DNA of 64,000 bases from Hyperoodon ampullatus (Eukaryota > Chordata > Mammalia > Artiodactyla > Ziphiidae). The notes beneath the pieces were generated by a model that worked only from the letters and a program-made list of their open reading frames with translations, did no database searches and was not told the DNA's origin. The first letter of the stretch is position 1, and each line of letters begins with the position of its first letter. Made by a program: the position numbers and the translations under genes. Where the stretch lies: contig OX457068.1 of the NCBI GenBank assembly GCA_949752795.1, positions 54,154,516 to 54,218,515 on the forward strand. The letters are read 5' to 3'. This document shows positions 12,461 through 25,958 of this stretch, piece by piece.

Positions 12461-13264
12461 TCCCAGCCTTAACAGCCAGGTTTAAGCCTCTAGCCTCACA
12501 CTAGGAATTCTGTAGGAACTTCACTGCCTGGGCACTCCCAACAGCTTTCTGCATTAGCACCCATGATTTCTCTGACTCTCTTAAAGCTATCTTGTCTTAC
12601 ACAAGATTTTAATCGTAATGTCCAACAAAGTCAAAGAGAGTCAACTTCTAAAATGAAAAGATTAATGTTGCTATGGATAGGAGAGAAACCAGAGGGAGAT
12701 TGCTACACGAGCATGAGAATTCTATCTTGTAGGATTTTTTTTTCTTCACAGTAAATAAGGTTTATGGATTGCAAGGAGGAGTCTGTTGCATTAAAATTAG
12801 TCTTTTTTACAGTATTTTCCCATTTAAGCCACAAATGGGCAGCCTGCTGGATTGGGCCTGGAAAGGCAGACTCACTAGTTTTTCAATTTAGTTTGTTAAT
12901 AGCCTGCCTTTCATAAAAACATCAGGCACAGTCACACCAATCCCTAAATCAATAGGATGATGCAGCAATGCCTCACAGAAATGATATTTTTGAAATAAAT
13001 ATATACCATTTCAGCCAGGCCCATTTGACATCAAATTTATATACTCAATAAGAAAGCACAATTAATGGTCCAAAACTGTATTTTCCTTCACCTATTTCAC
13101 ATTTCAAGAAGCACAGGATTTCTTAAGAAAAAAATAATAAAAGAAGGAAAGAAAAAGGACAAAAAAATATTCTTTTCATAAATGGAATGAAGGTATTAAA
13201 AAACAATGCTGGCTTATTGTGCCTCCCCTCAGCCCATCTATCTTGCCTCCAATCTCATTTCTCT
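12461..13264. other. Host DNA, nothing recognised
   Basis: AT-rich, with an A-rich patch at 13122-13170. No gene-like frame. Confidence 0.45.
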
Positions 13265-13545
13265 CTTAGTTCTGGTCTTTGCACAGATGTTTCCTCTTTA
13301 GAGAAAACGTCTTTGATGACCCATGTAAAATAACACCCCTTCCTGTCCCTTTATCCTGCTCTTCATAACATTTCTTACAGTATATATTTATCGTCACCCC
13401 TCTGCCCAACAAATGTAAGCTCCCTAGGATCAGGAGCTTTGTTCTTTTGTTCAACACTCTAACCCCAGTCCCCAGAAAAGTGCCTGACTTCTGGTAAGTG
13501 TCCAAAGGAAATCTGTGAATAAATGAATGGACGGATGGATGAATA
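13265..13545 (+). repeat. L2 3' end
   Basis: Sense L2 terminal region: 'tctttagagaaaacgtctttgatgaccc', 'tgtaagctccctaggatcaggagctttgttc', 'aaagtgcctgacttctggtaagtg' and an 'aataaatgaatggacggatggatgaat' end. The order and the terminal tgaatgaatg-type satellite are diagnostic of L2. Confidence 0.7.
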
Positions 13546-13659
13546 ACTACCCCATTTCCTCTCCAAGGTGTATGGATCATAGAGAGAACATACACACCTT
13601 CCCCTTACTAAACAAATCAATCAGTAAGTGTGTATTATTTTTTATAACATTTCCATCTG

Positions 13660-13690
13660 GTGTGTGTGTATGTGTGTGTGTGTATAGTAT
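13660..13690 (+). repeat. (TG)n microsatellite
   Basis: Short interrupted TG run. Confidence 0.85.
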
Positions 13691-15184
13691 GTACACATGT
13701 TAGGAGATTATTCTATGTTATTATAAATAATGTAAGATAATAACAAAGCTATACTAATTGGGGAATACTACCGATATTATCGGGCTTACCTATATCCCTT
13801 CTTTTTGTCCCCACTTGCTAGGGAAAATTTTATCCTTACCTTCATAGTTTTCTATTTTCTTACCCCTTTAACACTTACATCAATTTACACTAGCCTAAAT
13901 TGTAGCAAAAGTGGAGGGAAAAAATGTTATGAAAAGTTGCTATGAGTTACTAGTAGGGAACTCTTTTATGGTCTTTGAAAAATCTAATGAAAGACAGAAA
14001 CTACATTTTAACTCTTTTAAAATTACTCTTGGTTGCTGAGTTGTGTTTCACTGAGTCCAACACGTATTAAGGCTATATTGCGTGGGACTACAGGCTACAT
14101 TTGGGTTTTGTTTGATGATCTCTGCATGAGACTTATACTTGTTAAGGTACCCTCTCCAGCTGTAACTCAGGCAGAATCATCTTCCTAGACTAGTACCAAG
14201 AGTGCATTTTCATGAGTGCCTAGACCTATTGTACTTGTATTGTCAAGAAGTTTGAGTTGACCCAACCAAAGCCATCATTGTTGTTGGACTGCAAAAACTA
14301 AGGAAAATTACAAAGATTTCAGACTACAATACTGACTGAATTCCAAATTTGGGGAAAAATATGGACAGAAATAAATGTTTTAAGTAAGAATCAACCTTGC
14401 ATACTCTTAATCAAATAAAGGTGTCGAAAAATTCCCTTAGCAATATTTGAACAGGATATTAAGTATTTTGTTCTAACTTCTACAGACATCTATTTTCTGA
14501 AGAAATCAGTCATTTGGGAGCAAGGAGAAGAGAAGAGTGTCAAGTTGAATCAGATCCATGAAGAGCTTAACTGGCATGAGCACAGGCCATGAGGGTCTTG
14601 GTTCTGTCCTGAGACTAAAACCAACATTGGAACTTCTCGTTCAAACTATTTGATTAAAAAAAAAAAGAAGCTTGTGGTATCTGAAGCCTACCTTTCCCAT
14701 GTGCCCTTTCCATGTACCACCGAGAAGTTACTGTGCTCGTAACTGAAGAAAAAGGACTGTTAATCATGTTTAGAGCATGCCACTGAAACAGTAGCAAAAT
14801 AAACAGCTATAGAGGATGAAAATTGATGGCATCTAAGGGAGAATTTAAAGGATCAGTATCTGTCTACTTTGTTGCAGGACATTCTGCCAAACTGTGGGGC
14901 AAAGAAAACGAAGTATATACGACGGTCTCTTCCCTTCAGCAGAGATAAACTATATTCAGACAAATGCACCATAAGTCAATTTGGACAATTCACAACCAGG
15001 ATTATGGGAAACCAGGGAGTTTGGTCAAGTAGGCTACAGATAAAGATGCATCTGAGCCAGACTTTGAAATATGTCATTTCCCCAGGTCTTTATGAGAATA
15101 ACCACATAAATAGAATAAAGCTGATTTTTCTAAACACTGGTTCACCATGGAACATCAGTTTAATTCATTAGTAATCAGTAGTTA
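13691..15184. other. Host DNA, nothing recognised
   Basis: The longest frame is about 100 codons (14869-15171) with no recognisable motif; I regard it as chance. No repeat family assigned. Confidence 0.45.
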
Positions 15185-15400
15185 CTCTCATTGTGTATAT
15201 ATGCTGTGCTAAGCACGGTATTTCATCTAATCATCACAACTTCCCTATAGATGTAATGGGCATTATTATTGCTGCTTTTTTACAGATTAGGAAACTGAGG
15301 CATAGGGAGGTTAATAACTTGTTCATAGTCCCAGAGTTTAAGGACCCAAGGCTCCAAACATAGTCTATCTGATGCCAAAGTCATTGGACTCCATCCCACA
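15185..15400 (-). repeat. MIR SINE (antisense)
   Basis: 'tgctgtgctaagcacggtatttcatctaatcatcacaac', 'ttttttacagattaggaaactgaggcatagggaggttaa', 'tctgatgccaaagtcattggactcc': reverse-complement MIR landmarks in order. Confidence 0.7.
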
Positions 15401-15424
15401 TTAATAAAAGCTGAATCTCACTGC

Positions 15425-15665
15425 ACATTTGTCATGAGCCAGTGGCCATTCTAAGCACTGTGTTAGTGCAATTCACTTAACACTTACAACACTGTAGGGA
15501 AAGTGCAATTATTTTTCTTACATATAAAGAAACAAGAAAAGAGAGATCAAGATATTCGTCCAAGGTCACACAGCTAGAAAGTTACAGAGCTGGGATACAA
15601 CCCTGGTAGTTGATTTGAGAGTCAAATTCATAAGCCTTACACCCTAATGCCTCTCAAGTTTCACA
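15425..15665 (-). repeat. Second MIR SINE (antisense), adjacent copy
   Basis: Same orientation and landmark order as the preceding MIR: 'gccattctaagcactgtgttagtgc', 'acttacaacactgtagg', 'ccaaggtcacacagctagaaagttacagagctggga'. Two independent or tandem MIRs lie 25 bp apart. Confidence 0.7.
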
Positions 15666-16564
15666 TTATGCAAAATGTTCTACATGCATCTACTGCCCAT
15701 TCTACCCCACAGTGTGGTTTTAAGGTGTGGAGATGGTGTTGACATTTAAACCCTGATTAATCTTTCACCATTCATCTGACTAGTTATTTTAATTTTTACA
15801 TAAAACCAGAACAAGCTACCTTGACTTGGGAAAATATACAGAGAATTATCAGAGAGATGTGGAAGGCCCCTTTGGCTCAAAAAAACTTCTCTACAGATCT
15901 CAGTCAAGTTTTTAAATTTCCAATGTGTTGATGGTAAGAAGAGAGACCTTTATCAGAGGTAAAACTCAGAGTTATGGTTAGATTGAATGACTTTCCTTTG
16001 AAAGAATGGACCAGGGGACTGAGCAGTCAGGATGGGTTGAGGAGAATGAGGGGCACTAAAGGTATAATTTGCAATGGGCTGCCTCGGTAGTCTCGGGGCA
16101 CTAAACTCTATGGAAGGAATGGGCATCTGCGGAAAGAAGAGAGAATCTCTGGTGGGAAAATTGATGGGAAAGGATACAAATCCTCAATGGTCTCTGCATC
16201 ATTTCCTGTGACTTGAACTTTGTCTGAGGAACCATGGCCAAGTCCCATAGGGCAATGGAGGAATACCAGCCTCAATGCAGCCACAGCCCCATATTTGTAA
16301 CAGATATAGACTTAGAGAGAGAGAGAGCACTGTTGTGTAAAACATGAGGTTCAAAAAAGTGAATGATATTTGTCAGTATCAATGGCCAATCTTTATCATG
16401 AGGGCAAATCTCTCCTTTCCCTCTGTGTGGGCTTATCTGTTGCAACCGCCTCTCCTCCACATGTACTGCATAGTCAGGGGATATGACCATGAGGCTACAT
16501 TTTGCCAATAATGAGTTGAGTGTTTAGAGGAACATACTTTACCTCCGGGGCCATCGTATCTTTA
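15666..16564. other. Host DNA, nothing recognised
   Basis: No gene-like frame. A short (GA)n run lies near 16314-16326. Confidence 0.45.
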
Positions 16565-16687
16565 CTTGTGTGCTATTGTCATAGCTTTTATTAGTCAAAC
16601 ATAAATTATGGGTGCCATATATACACAGTGTGCTTTCTACTCTGGCTCAAATAGCACCCTAAGCAACACCATGAGGTGAATATTCTT

Positions 16688-18680
16688 TTTTCAATATGTA
16701 TTTTTAATGAGGTATATTTGATTTTTATTAGTTGCAGATATACAACATAGTGATTCAGAATTTTTATAGATTATACTCCATTTAAAATTATAAAAATTGA
16801 CTATATTATCTATGCTGTATCATAAATAATTAGAGCTTATTTATTTTATACCCAGGAGTTTGACCTCTTCATCTCCTAACCGTAACTTGTCCTTCCCCTT
16901 TCCCTATCCCCATTGGTAACCACAAGTTTGTTTTCTGTATTTCTGAGACTGTTTCTGCTTTGTTATATTCAGTTGTTTGTTTTATTGTTTAGATCCCACA
17001 TGTAAATGATAATGAACAGTATTTGTCTTTTTGTGTCTGACTTATTTCACTAAGCATCATACCCTCTGCGTCCATCCATGTTGTTGCAAATTGCAAGATT
17101 ACATTCTTTTCTATAACTGAGTAGTATTCCATTGTGTATATATGTACCACATCTTCTTTATCCATTCACTTATCAATGGGCACTTAGGTTGTTTCCATAT
17201 CCTGGTTATTGTAAATAATGCTACTATGAACATTGGGGTGCATGTATCTTTTCAAATTAAGGTTTTCATTTTCTTCAGATATATGCCCAGAAGTGGAATT
17301 GCGTCTTCATATCATAGTTCTATTTTTAGTCTTTTTTTTTTTTTTAATGGCTGCATCGGGTCTTAGTTGCAGCATGTAGGATCTTCACTGAGGCATGTGA
17401 GATCTGCAGCAAGCAGGCTTCTCTCTAGTTGTGGCATGCAGGTTTTATCGCTCTAGTTGTGGCACACATTCTCCAGAGTGTGTGGGCTCTGTAGTTTGCA
17501 GCACATGGGCTCTAGTTGAGGTGTGCAAGCTCAGTAGTTGTAGTGTGGGGGCTTAGTTCCCCTGAGGCATGTGGGATTTTAATTCACTAACCAAGGATTG
17601 AACCTGCGTCTCCTGCATTGGAAGGTAGATTCATTACCACTGAACCATGAGGGAAGTCTCCTATTTTTAGTTTTTTGAGGAAAGTCCATACTGTTCTCCA
17701 TAGTGGCTGTACCAATTTACATTTCCACCAACAGCGTACAGGGTTCCCTTTTCTCCACATTCTCACCAACATTTATTTGTGTTATTTGTGGCCTTTTTGA
17801 TAATAGCCAGTCTCAGAGGTGTGAGGTGATATCTCATTATTATTTTGATTTGCCTTTTCCTGATGATTAGTGATGCTGAGCATCCTTTCATGCACTGCTT
17901 GGCCATCTGTATGTCTTCTTTGGAAAAATGTCTCTTCAGGTCTTCTGCCCATTTTTAATTGGGTTGTTTGTTTCTTTGATATGGAGTTGTATGAGCTGTT
18001 TTTATATTTTTGATATTAACTCCTTATCGGTCATATCATTTTCAAATGTCTTCTACCATTCAGTAGGTTGTATTTTCATTTTGTAGATGGTTTCCTTTGC
18101 TGTGCAAAAGGTTTTAAGGTTAATTAGGTCCGATTTGTTTACTTTTGCTTTTGTTTCCTTTGCTTTAGGAGACAGATGGAAAAATACTGCTATGATAGAC
18201 ATCAAAGAGTGTTCTGCCTATGTTCTCTTCTAGGAGTTTTATAGTTTCCAGTCTTACATTTAGGTCTTTAATAAATTTTGAATTTGTTTGTATATATCAT
18301 GTGAGAAGTTTTTCTAATTTCATTCTTTTACATGTAACTGTTCAGTTTTCCTAGCACCACTGATTGAAGAGACTGTTTTTTCTCCATTGTACATTCTTTC
18401 TTCCTTTGTTGTAGATTAATTGCCCATAAGTATGTGGGTTTATTTCTGAGCTTCCTATTCTGCTCCATTAATCTATGTGTTTTTTTTTGTACCAGTACCA
18501 TAGTGTATTGATTAATGTACCTTTGTAGTATAATCTGAAGTCAGAGATCATAATACCTCAAGCTCTGTTTTTTTTCTCAAGTTTGCTTTGGGTATTCAGG
18601 GTCTTTTGTGTTTCCAAACAAATTTTAGGTTTGTTCGTTCTAGTTCTGTGAAAAATGTCATTAGTATTTTGATAGGTGAA
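16688..18680 (-). mobile_element. 5'-truncated L1 (antisense), itself hosting a SINE
   Basis: Reverse complement of an L1 3' UTR and ORF2 3' end: '3' UTR text near 16690-17000, the classic 'gagtagtattccattgtgtatatatgtaccac' stretch near 17120, 'cttctttggaaaaatgtctcttcagg' near 17917, and further ORF2 text to 18680. The element is truncated at its 5' end (right side) and has many stops. Candidate target-site duplication: gtgaatattctt (16676-16687) against gttaatgttctt (18681-18692), 10 of 12 matching. Age is intermediate. Confidence 0.8.
17331..17660 (-). mobile_element. CHR-family tRNA-derived SINE (antisense) inside L1
   Basis: It begins at the left with a poly-T (its A tail), followed by the G/T-rich body with repeated 'tagttgtggc' and 'ggctc' motifs, and ends with the tRNA-like head near 17600-17655. 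Read on the minus strand, the head contains a pol III B-box-like ggttcaatcc. Flanking direct repeats ctatttttagt at 17320-17330 and 17661-17671 are identical, confirming a discrete insertion into the L1. Confidence 0.85.
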
Positions 18681-18840
18681 GTTAATGTTCTTAATCCCAA
18701 TCTATGGGTGAAAACCTGGGTAGTCAGACACCCTGTAACTTAGTCATAGTTAGAAAGCTTGTGGGGACAAAGCCAAGATTTGATCTCATTTCTGTTTGAT
18801 TCCAGAAATGATGCATTTCACCACTGCTGCCTTCCTGTCT

Positions 18841-21164
18841 TCTTACATCATGCCTAATCTTTTGTTATGAAAAGAAAAATCTAAATAAATAATTAAACTT
18901 TATTCCTTTTTAAAGGTATATTTCATGCAGCAGTATGCTGGGGACCTCAGGTTTTGATACAGATGGGGAGTCAGAAAGGGTGCCCATCTTATACCTATTA
19001 AACAGACTTGAACAATTTCTAGTCCATGGGCCCATATTCCTGACTGTTCTCAACACCCGAAGTTTTGATTGTGTCTATGATTTTATTTGCTGGTAGTTCA
19101 CGTGTGACTACTTTCTGGTCTGGAGATGTGAATGCAAGGATGGTGGGGTGGGTTTAGGGAGAAATTTAATTTAATTTAAATTGTATTTTTGAGCAAACAA
19201 AACACTTGGATATCATTCTGTATGTACTGGAATATGCCACTTGGCATATTCATCCAGGCATACTTAAACCTAAAATTCCCCACATCCTGAGGCTACACTT
19301 GCAGTAAGTAGCATTAAAATTTGGATGGAGGATGCAAATATGAGATTTGTGAGTCCTGAGTGTTTATTGGAAGAAAAGAGGGGCCACAGATCAATTCAGC
19401 ATGAATGGCATGTCCTCTGCATGATGATGTCTGTGAACTAGGAAAAAAATCAATAGGTCAGCTCATCCACTGACCACAGAAGCTTACATGCCAACCCATT
19501 GCAGCAGACCCAGGAAATGCAGGGAAATAACATAAAGGAAATATAAAGTAATGCTGGCTTTAATTATGAAAAAGAGTTCAAAAAGCATGAAATAAAGTTG
19601 GTCATCATTTATTCATAAAAAAAAGTTGGTCATGAGTGAGTTCTGTGGACAAGATGCTGAAAATTCAGTCATAAAGACTCTGAATCCATTTTGTCTGTGG
19701 AAATAGAGTTTACCAGTGGTTATAGGCCTTTACTCAAAAGCTGCATCTGGCATATCTATATTAGGTTTCCTGACTCCTCACCCAATTCAGCCAAATTAAC
19801 CATCTGTCTTGTTGGATAAGGGGAATCTTCTCAGTAAAGATCATTGTTCCCAAGTCATTTATTCCAAACACAGTCACTTGAAACCAGGGTTTAGTGCAAT
19901 CACCTTAAAGATTAAGGTTCTTTTTATGAACACCTGGCACACAGGCCACAGATGCTACAGAACTTCCAGGGCTTGCACATCATGCTCTCATTGGCCTGTA
20001 CTGTTTTCCTGCAGGCTACTGATATATGATTTGTGTGAATTCACACCAGCATGGAAAAGTTAATCCACAAACTGTCCGGCATGGGATTTTTCAGGTTGCC
20101 ATTTTAGGAAAATGCTGTTTATCTCATCAAAACTAAGACCTTGCCAAAGTCTCAACCTCACCACTTTCTTGCTGGTTTCATCATACAACAATTCCTGCCA
20201 ACATTCATACAGTACTTTACCCTCCTCAAATGACTTTATTTAATTCCATCCACATAATAATCCCTCCCCTCCATTACTATTTTTCTCCCTTTAGAGTTGA
20301 AGAAACAGATTTAAATATTCAGGAAGTGGTCCAGACAGAAAGATACAGCAGAGCTAAAGTTAAACCAAGATTTCATGGCAGTAGGCTCTGTCTTGCATCC
20401 CCCCTTACCCCTGCCTAGGGCCCCTGACTTAAACCCGACGTCCAGAACTCCTTTCATTTCTGTTACTCCTCCCTGTGATATTGCTTCCAGAATTTATTAT
20501 GCAGCCATTCCCCACTGCCACATCCCGCCCCAGCCCCGAGTCTTATAAGCTTTCCCCTTAGGGCTCTGTTTAAGTATATCAACCAACTACTTTCATTTGG
20601 TCTCTATTTCTCAGTGTAGAAGGCTTTTCAACTAACTTTCAGAACCAATAAACAATAATCCTATTCACAGCACCATGTAACTGATAATATCTGAAAGTAT
20701 ATGACCTTTCAGAAAATTTGGATTTTGAGATAAAATTAATTGAAGAGTCCAAGAAATTAATTTCCAATACTGAAATTTTAGACATGATAACTAGATTGGG
20801 ATTGTTTATTGTTTGACTCTATGCACACAAAACTTTTTCAAGAACTTACATCTACCAAACTTTTCTTCAGGTATGCATTTGCTTTAGGGTTATTTTAAAT
20901 AAAATTGAGGTTGGAAAACTGATTATGGACTGATCTGGTAGAAGGAAAAAGAGTGACTTCTGGAAGCATCTTTGACCTCCAAATCTTTCTTGCACTATTA
21001 TACAGCTTAAAATTTCACAGCCATTTATTCCTTTAGGTTATGCATTTCTCTGCCCATATATCTCTTTAAAAGTGGAAAACGGTCTGAGAGCAGACTTCAT
21101 TAAGCTATTTTCAATGTCTAATACTTCGTGATAAATGAGATAATTAGATACTTTTTTCAATCAG
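18841..21164. other. Host DNA, nothing recognised
   Basis: No gene, SINE or LINE was recognised in about 2.3 kb. A short AT repeat (aatttaatttaaatt) lies near 19166-19182, and the 10-bp agttggtcat is repeated near 19585 and 19624. Confidence 0.45.
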
Positions 21165-21235
21165 AAGAATAGCCATAACACATGCCTGACAAATGATAAG
21201 CGCTCAGTGACTGTAACTATCATCATTTTATTATC
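21165..21235 (+). repeat. MIR 3' end fragment
   Basis: 'acacatgcctgacaaatgataagcgctcagtgactgt' matches the MIR 3' terminus in sense orientation. Confidence 0.5.
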
Positions 21236-21324
21236 AAGTGAATGTGGGCAAAGTATCACATCTGCATTTGGGGTCACTATTAATGTAGAGGTATCATTGG
21301 ATGTGTGTTTCCTTCCTGATTAGT

Positions 21325-21470
21325 GCTTTGTTTGACTGTGTAATCAAGGACAAAATATTTAATAACTCTGAGCCTCAATTTCCCTATTTAAAAATGACAT
21401 TCATAATTTCTACCTCATTGGTGATTGTAAAGATTAAGTGAAATGAAAATAAGTGGGTGTAGTGAAGTAT
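21325..21470 (+). repeat. MIR SINE fragment
   Basis: 'tttgactgtgtaatcaaggacaaaatatttaataactctgagcctcaatttccctatttaaaaatgac' followed by 'gattgtaaagattaagtgaaatg' are sense MIR landmarks in order. Confidence 0.65.
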
Positions 21471-22118
21471 ACATTGATTTCACATGTAAGGTATACATTA
21501 AAAATAAAGGCATCCTTGATGGATGCAACTGTTTTTACACCCAAGTGCCAGAAATAACATAAGCCCAGCTGCCCCTGAGCTCCTGAGCCTTCTGGTCCTA
21601 TTCATCCCAGGGGCTCATTGCAAGATCACTGTGCCCAACAGCTTTTCCTGGATAGAGATAGTCCCCAAACTACAGGTTCTGTCAGAGCCAGCTAACTTGT
21701 AAGGTTCTAGATCTTTCACTGTCAAGATTCAAAAAACACTTTTTGGAAATAATTGGGGGAAGGTGTCTGAGACCTCTATAGATTGAAGAGACTGATATTT
21801 GGAGTTTTAAAAAATTTGTACATCCTGCCACCCTCACCTCCCCCCCTACCCCCATTAACAGAATTGCTCAGAGTGGTTCTGTCTCCAGGTCGGCAGATCC
21901 AAGACAACATGCCCCATAGACTACATTCTTCCACACCTTGGGTGAGTAGTTGTCAATCTGAGACCCATCGCTGTAAGTCTGATTGACATAACTGTGACCA
22001 GATCTTAGGCAGCCCCACCTGGAGTCCTTAGTGAGACCTCCAAAGTCATATAAACCCCACCAGGGAGAGGGGCCTTTCAGAAATGTTATTTACACTGTCT
22101 CAATGCCATTTCTTTGTT
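21471..22118. other. Host DNA, nothing recognised
   Basis: A C-rich patch lies near 21825-21855. No gene-like frame. Confidence 0.45.
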
Positions 22119-22485
22119 GTGTTGTTATTGATCTTTTATGATTTTAACAAAATTGTTTTTATTTAAGGTATAGCTCATGATGATTTAATATAATATACAT
22201 AGTGAAATAATTTCTATAGTCAAACTACTTAATATATCTATCTCATCTCATAGTTACCATTTTGTGTGCACGTGTATGTGTGGTGAGAACACCTGAAATC
22301 TATTCTCTAGGCAAATTTCCAGGATTCAATACAATATTAATAACTCTACTCATTGTGCTGTACATTAGATTGCTAGACTATTTTATCTTATAAAACTGTA
22401 ACTTTTGGCCAACATCTCCCCTTTGCCCCACCTCCCTAGCTCTGGTAACCACAATTCTATTCTCTGCTTCTATATATTCATCCCT
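22119..22485 (-). mobile_element. L1 3' UTR fragment (antisense)
   Basis: Reverse complement of an L1MA-type 3' UTR: 'taaggtatagctcatgatgat', 'catagttaccattttgtgtg', 'ctcattgtgctgtacattagatt', 'taactttt' and 'ctctggtaaccacaattctattctctg'. Non-coding and old. Confidence 0.65.
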
Positions 22486-22895
22486 GTGGTGATAAAGTGC
22501 AAGAGGCAGCCTTCTAGGCATTCTTGAACACTATAAATAGCTGGAAATCCCATATTTAGCCCTTATTTGGCCTCTGAATTGGACAGTCTTGATCTACGTG
22601 CATGGTATCTCTACATAATCCCTTGAACTAACTTTCTGGGATATTTTAAACTGTTTGCTACAACAATCACATTGGGGTGAATACCTGGGGTAGAATTTCT
22701 GTCTCATGTACTTTCCATCAGTGGCATCTACATAATGCTGAATATGGTGTCATAAATTCGACAGGTGGAACCCCCTTTGTCTATCAAACTATTCCATAAT
22801 CTGGGGGCTTAATGCTTGATTACCATGGGCTTTATCATGTTTCAATATTTCACTCTGTCCTAATACATGTATTCTGAACAAAGCAACACAATAGC

Positions 22896-22923
22896 AAAAT
22901 AAATAAATAAATAAATAAATAAA
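22896..22923 (+). repeat. (AAAT)n microsatellite
   Basis: About seven AAAT units. Confidence 0.9.
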
Positions 22924-24563
22924 AGTTGAAGTAGATACGTTTGGACCTTAGAGACCTGTGTAATGTCCCCTAAACCAGATTCTTACCTAGAATACTTTCT
23001 CCATGTGTCAGAATTGAAGCCTCTTTCACTGTTCTGAGAGATACCATGGGAAAAGACCAACTCCAAAGACTTTTCAAAATTGGTCCCAGTGAAAATCTAC
23101 TATTCCACTTAGAGATAGAAAAAAAAATTCCCCAATTTTTGAGTCTTACAAATACACTAGCAGGAGTGAGGGTATCTAGTGGCAATGGGTCTAGAACCTA
23201 CTTCCTTCTTCAGAATATGCCTCAGATACTTAGATGAATGTGAGGAACCCTGGTTCCCCTCACCCCAGGGACAAAATGCCAGAAGGCAGTATCTGGGATG
23301 TTCTCAACTCTAATAACACCTTCCCTGACAATCCCAGAAGGGTCTGAAATGAGCCCTTGTAGACATAAGTAGACAAAAGTGTAACCATACTTTATGCTTG
23401 AGGCCTCTTTCATTTTTCAGGGTTCCAAATTCCCTTCTCTAATATGACATCTCCCCATTTCCATCTACATTCTTCACATCTGGATTCTGCATTTTTGCCT
23501 CACCTCTTGAATGGAACTTTCTTCTGGATTTCTCAGTTAGCTTCAGATATCATTATCGTCCCTGCTTGCTGTCACATGGATTGCTCTTGACACTGCACTC
23601 CATGTCCATAAACAAGGTTCACTTGTCTTCCCTACCTCCAAAAGCCCTCCTACAACCTTAGCCTGAACCAGCTTTCAAGCAAGAGTACTTGAGTAATTTT
23701 AATGTAACCACATAACTCCATCTCAAAATCTCAAACTCTCTACTCACTATATACTTAAATTTTTATTTTTATATTCTGATGACTTAGCCTGAAGGTTCTG
23801 ATTGTTTTTGAAATATACACACCCTTGGAGAAGGTAAATTTTACACTTTATCAAACATGTTCATCTCCAAACAAATGAAATGTTCACATCTTTTTAAAAG
23901 GTGGTAAAAGGGAGAGGTAGGGTAAAACAATGTTGATCCTAACCTCCAGACTTCAGTTGGGGTAGAAAAACTTGTCTCTGAGGAAGCAATAAAGCCTTTG
24001 CTCCTGAAGATGTAAGTTGCCACCCTCTCAATGTTGTGAAGTGGTGGCCCCAGTGCAATACTTTTCTCCACGAACTACAACTGCCTGTAATAAAAGTTTC
24101 TGATAGGCACTCACCCCTAGTTGGATCTAGACTATAAATATTTTCCCATACCCTAAAACTGATGCCTGAACTTTACAATGCACATATTGAATAAATGTAT
24201 TTTCATAAATAAACTTGCAAGCTACTATATGCATTGCATGTAAACTTTTTTTAAGCAAAGCTTTCAATTTTATAGATTGTAAAATATGATTATTGCTCTA
24301 TTTATCTTGATGTACCTCTATGAAAATGTGACTGCTGTGATTGGAAAATCATGCCATATAACTAAAATTAGGTACTTTATTTGGAATTTTAAGATATCTC
24401 CTGTCCAATATGTATAACCATAACTACCTTGAAAAATTAGTTGTTCTTTGAATAAATATTTTCAAGTGTTCTGGCTATAATCCTGAAGTGGTTTGTATGC
24501 ATTGTGAGAGAGGAGGAGCTAGTCACTGATATAAAAACAGGGTTCAAGAATTCGAGTTGGGAC
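22924..24563. other. Host DNA 5' of the L1 stack
   Basis: No gene recognised. A possible L2-like pyrimidine-rich stretch lies near 23410-23690 but is too weak to call. This is the left flank of the LINE-1 stack; the last bases before the stack (gaattcgagttgggac, 24549-24564) may include part of a target-site duplication. Confidence 0.45.
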
Positions 24564-25886
24564 GAGGAGGGGCACCTTCAAAATGGCAGTGGAGTAAGAC
24601 AAGGAGATCAACTTCCTCCCAACAAATACAACAAAACTACATCTACATGTGGAACAACTCCTATAGAACACCTACTGAACACTGGCAGAAGACCTCACTC
24701 CCCAAAAGGGAAGAAGCTTCCCACATACCTGGGTAGGGAAAAAGAAAAAAACGGAAAAACAAAGACAAATGAATAGGGATGGGACCTGCACCTCGTGGAG
24801 GGAGCTGTGAAGTAGGAAAAGTTTCCACACACTAGGAAGCCCCTTCACTGCTGGAGACAAGGGGTGGTGGAGGGGGAAGCTTCAGAACCATGGAGGAGAG
24901 CACAGCAACAGGTGTTCAAAGGGCAAAGCAGAGAGATTCCCACCCAGAGGATAGGTGCCAACCAGCACTCACCAGCCTGAGAGGCTTGTCTGCTCACCCA
25001 CTGGGGCAGGTGGGGGCTGAGAGCTGAGGCTCAGGCCTCGGAGGCCAGATCCCAGGAAGAGGACTGGGGTTGTCTGCATGAGCACAGCCTTAAGAGGGTT
25101 AGTGCACCACAGCTAGCCAGGAGGGAGTCCTGAAAAAACTATGGACCTTCCTAAGAGGCAAGAGACCATTGTTTCAGGGTGCATAAGTAGAGGGGATTCA
25201 GAGCACTAACTAAACAAGCTCCAGAGAGGGGCACGAGCTGTGGTTATCAGCACAGACCCAGAGACGGGTATGAAATGCTAAGGCTGCTGCAACAGACACT
25301 GAGAAGTCTGTGTGCAAGCATAGGTCACTATCTGCATCTCGCCTCCCCAGAGGCTGTGCAGCCCAGCATTGCCAGGGTCCTGTGATACAGGGACAATTTC
25401 CCTTGGAGAACACATGGTGCACCGCAGGCTGCTGCAAAGTCACACTGGCCTCAGCCACTGCAGGCTTGCCCTTCAGCCAGTACCCCTCTCTCCCCCCAGC
25501 CTGAGTGAGACAGAGCCCACTAATCAACTGCTCCTTTAAACTGTCTGGGTGGGGAAGAGTTGATCTCAGACAACCTACATGCAGAGGTGGGGGCAAATCC
25601 AAAGCTGAACCCCAGGATCTGTGTGAACACAGAAGAGAAAGGTAAATTTCTCCCAGCAGCCTCAGGAGCAGAGGATTAAATCTCCACAATGAACCCGATG
25701 TACCCTGCATCTGTGGAATATCTGAATAAACAATGAATCATCTCCAAATTGAGGCGGTGGCCTTTGGGAGGAAATGTAGACTTGGGGTTTTCTTTCTGCA
25801 CCTAATTTGTTTTTGTCTTTATGTTTTTTGTAGTTTAGTACTTGGAGCTTATTATCATTGGTAGATATGTTTATTGATTTGGTAGC

Positions 25887-25891
<5 letters not shown>

Positions 25892-25958
<67 letters not shown>

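Larger units (their letters stand above)
16565..18840 (-). repeat. MIR split by an L1 insertion
   Basis: The left part (to about 16687) carries 'tagcaccctaagcaacaccatgaggtgaa'. The right part (from 18681) resumes with 'aacttagtcatagttagaaagc' and 'caaagccaagatttgatctc'. Together they read as one antisense MIR. The intervening DNA is an antisense L1. Confidence 0.5.

Noticed and set aside
25210..25710. 166-codon antisense frame in the L1-A 5' UTR
   Set aside because: Lies inside a GC-richer L1 5' UTR. It looks like a shadow frame and is not kept in the homologous parts of L1-B or L1-C. Primate L1 ORF0 is antisense in the 5' UTR, but I see no resemblance in position or start context.
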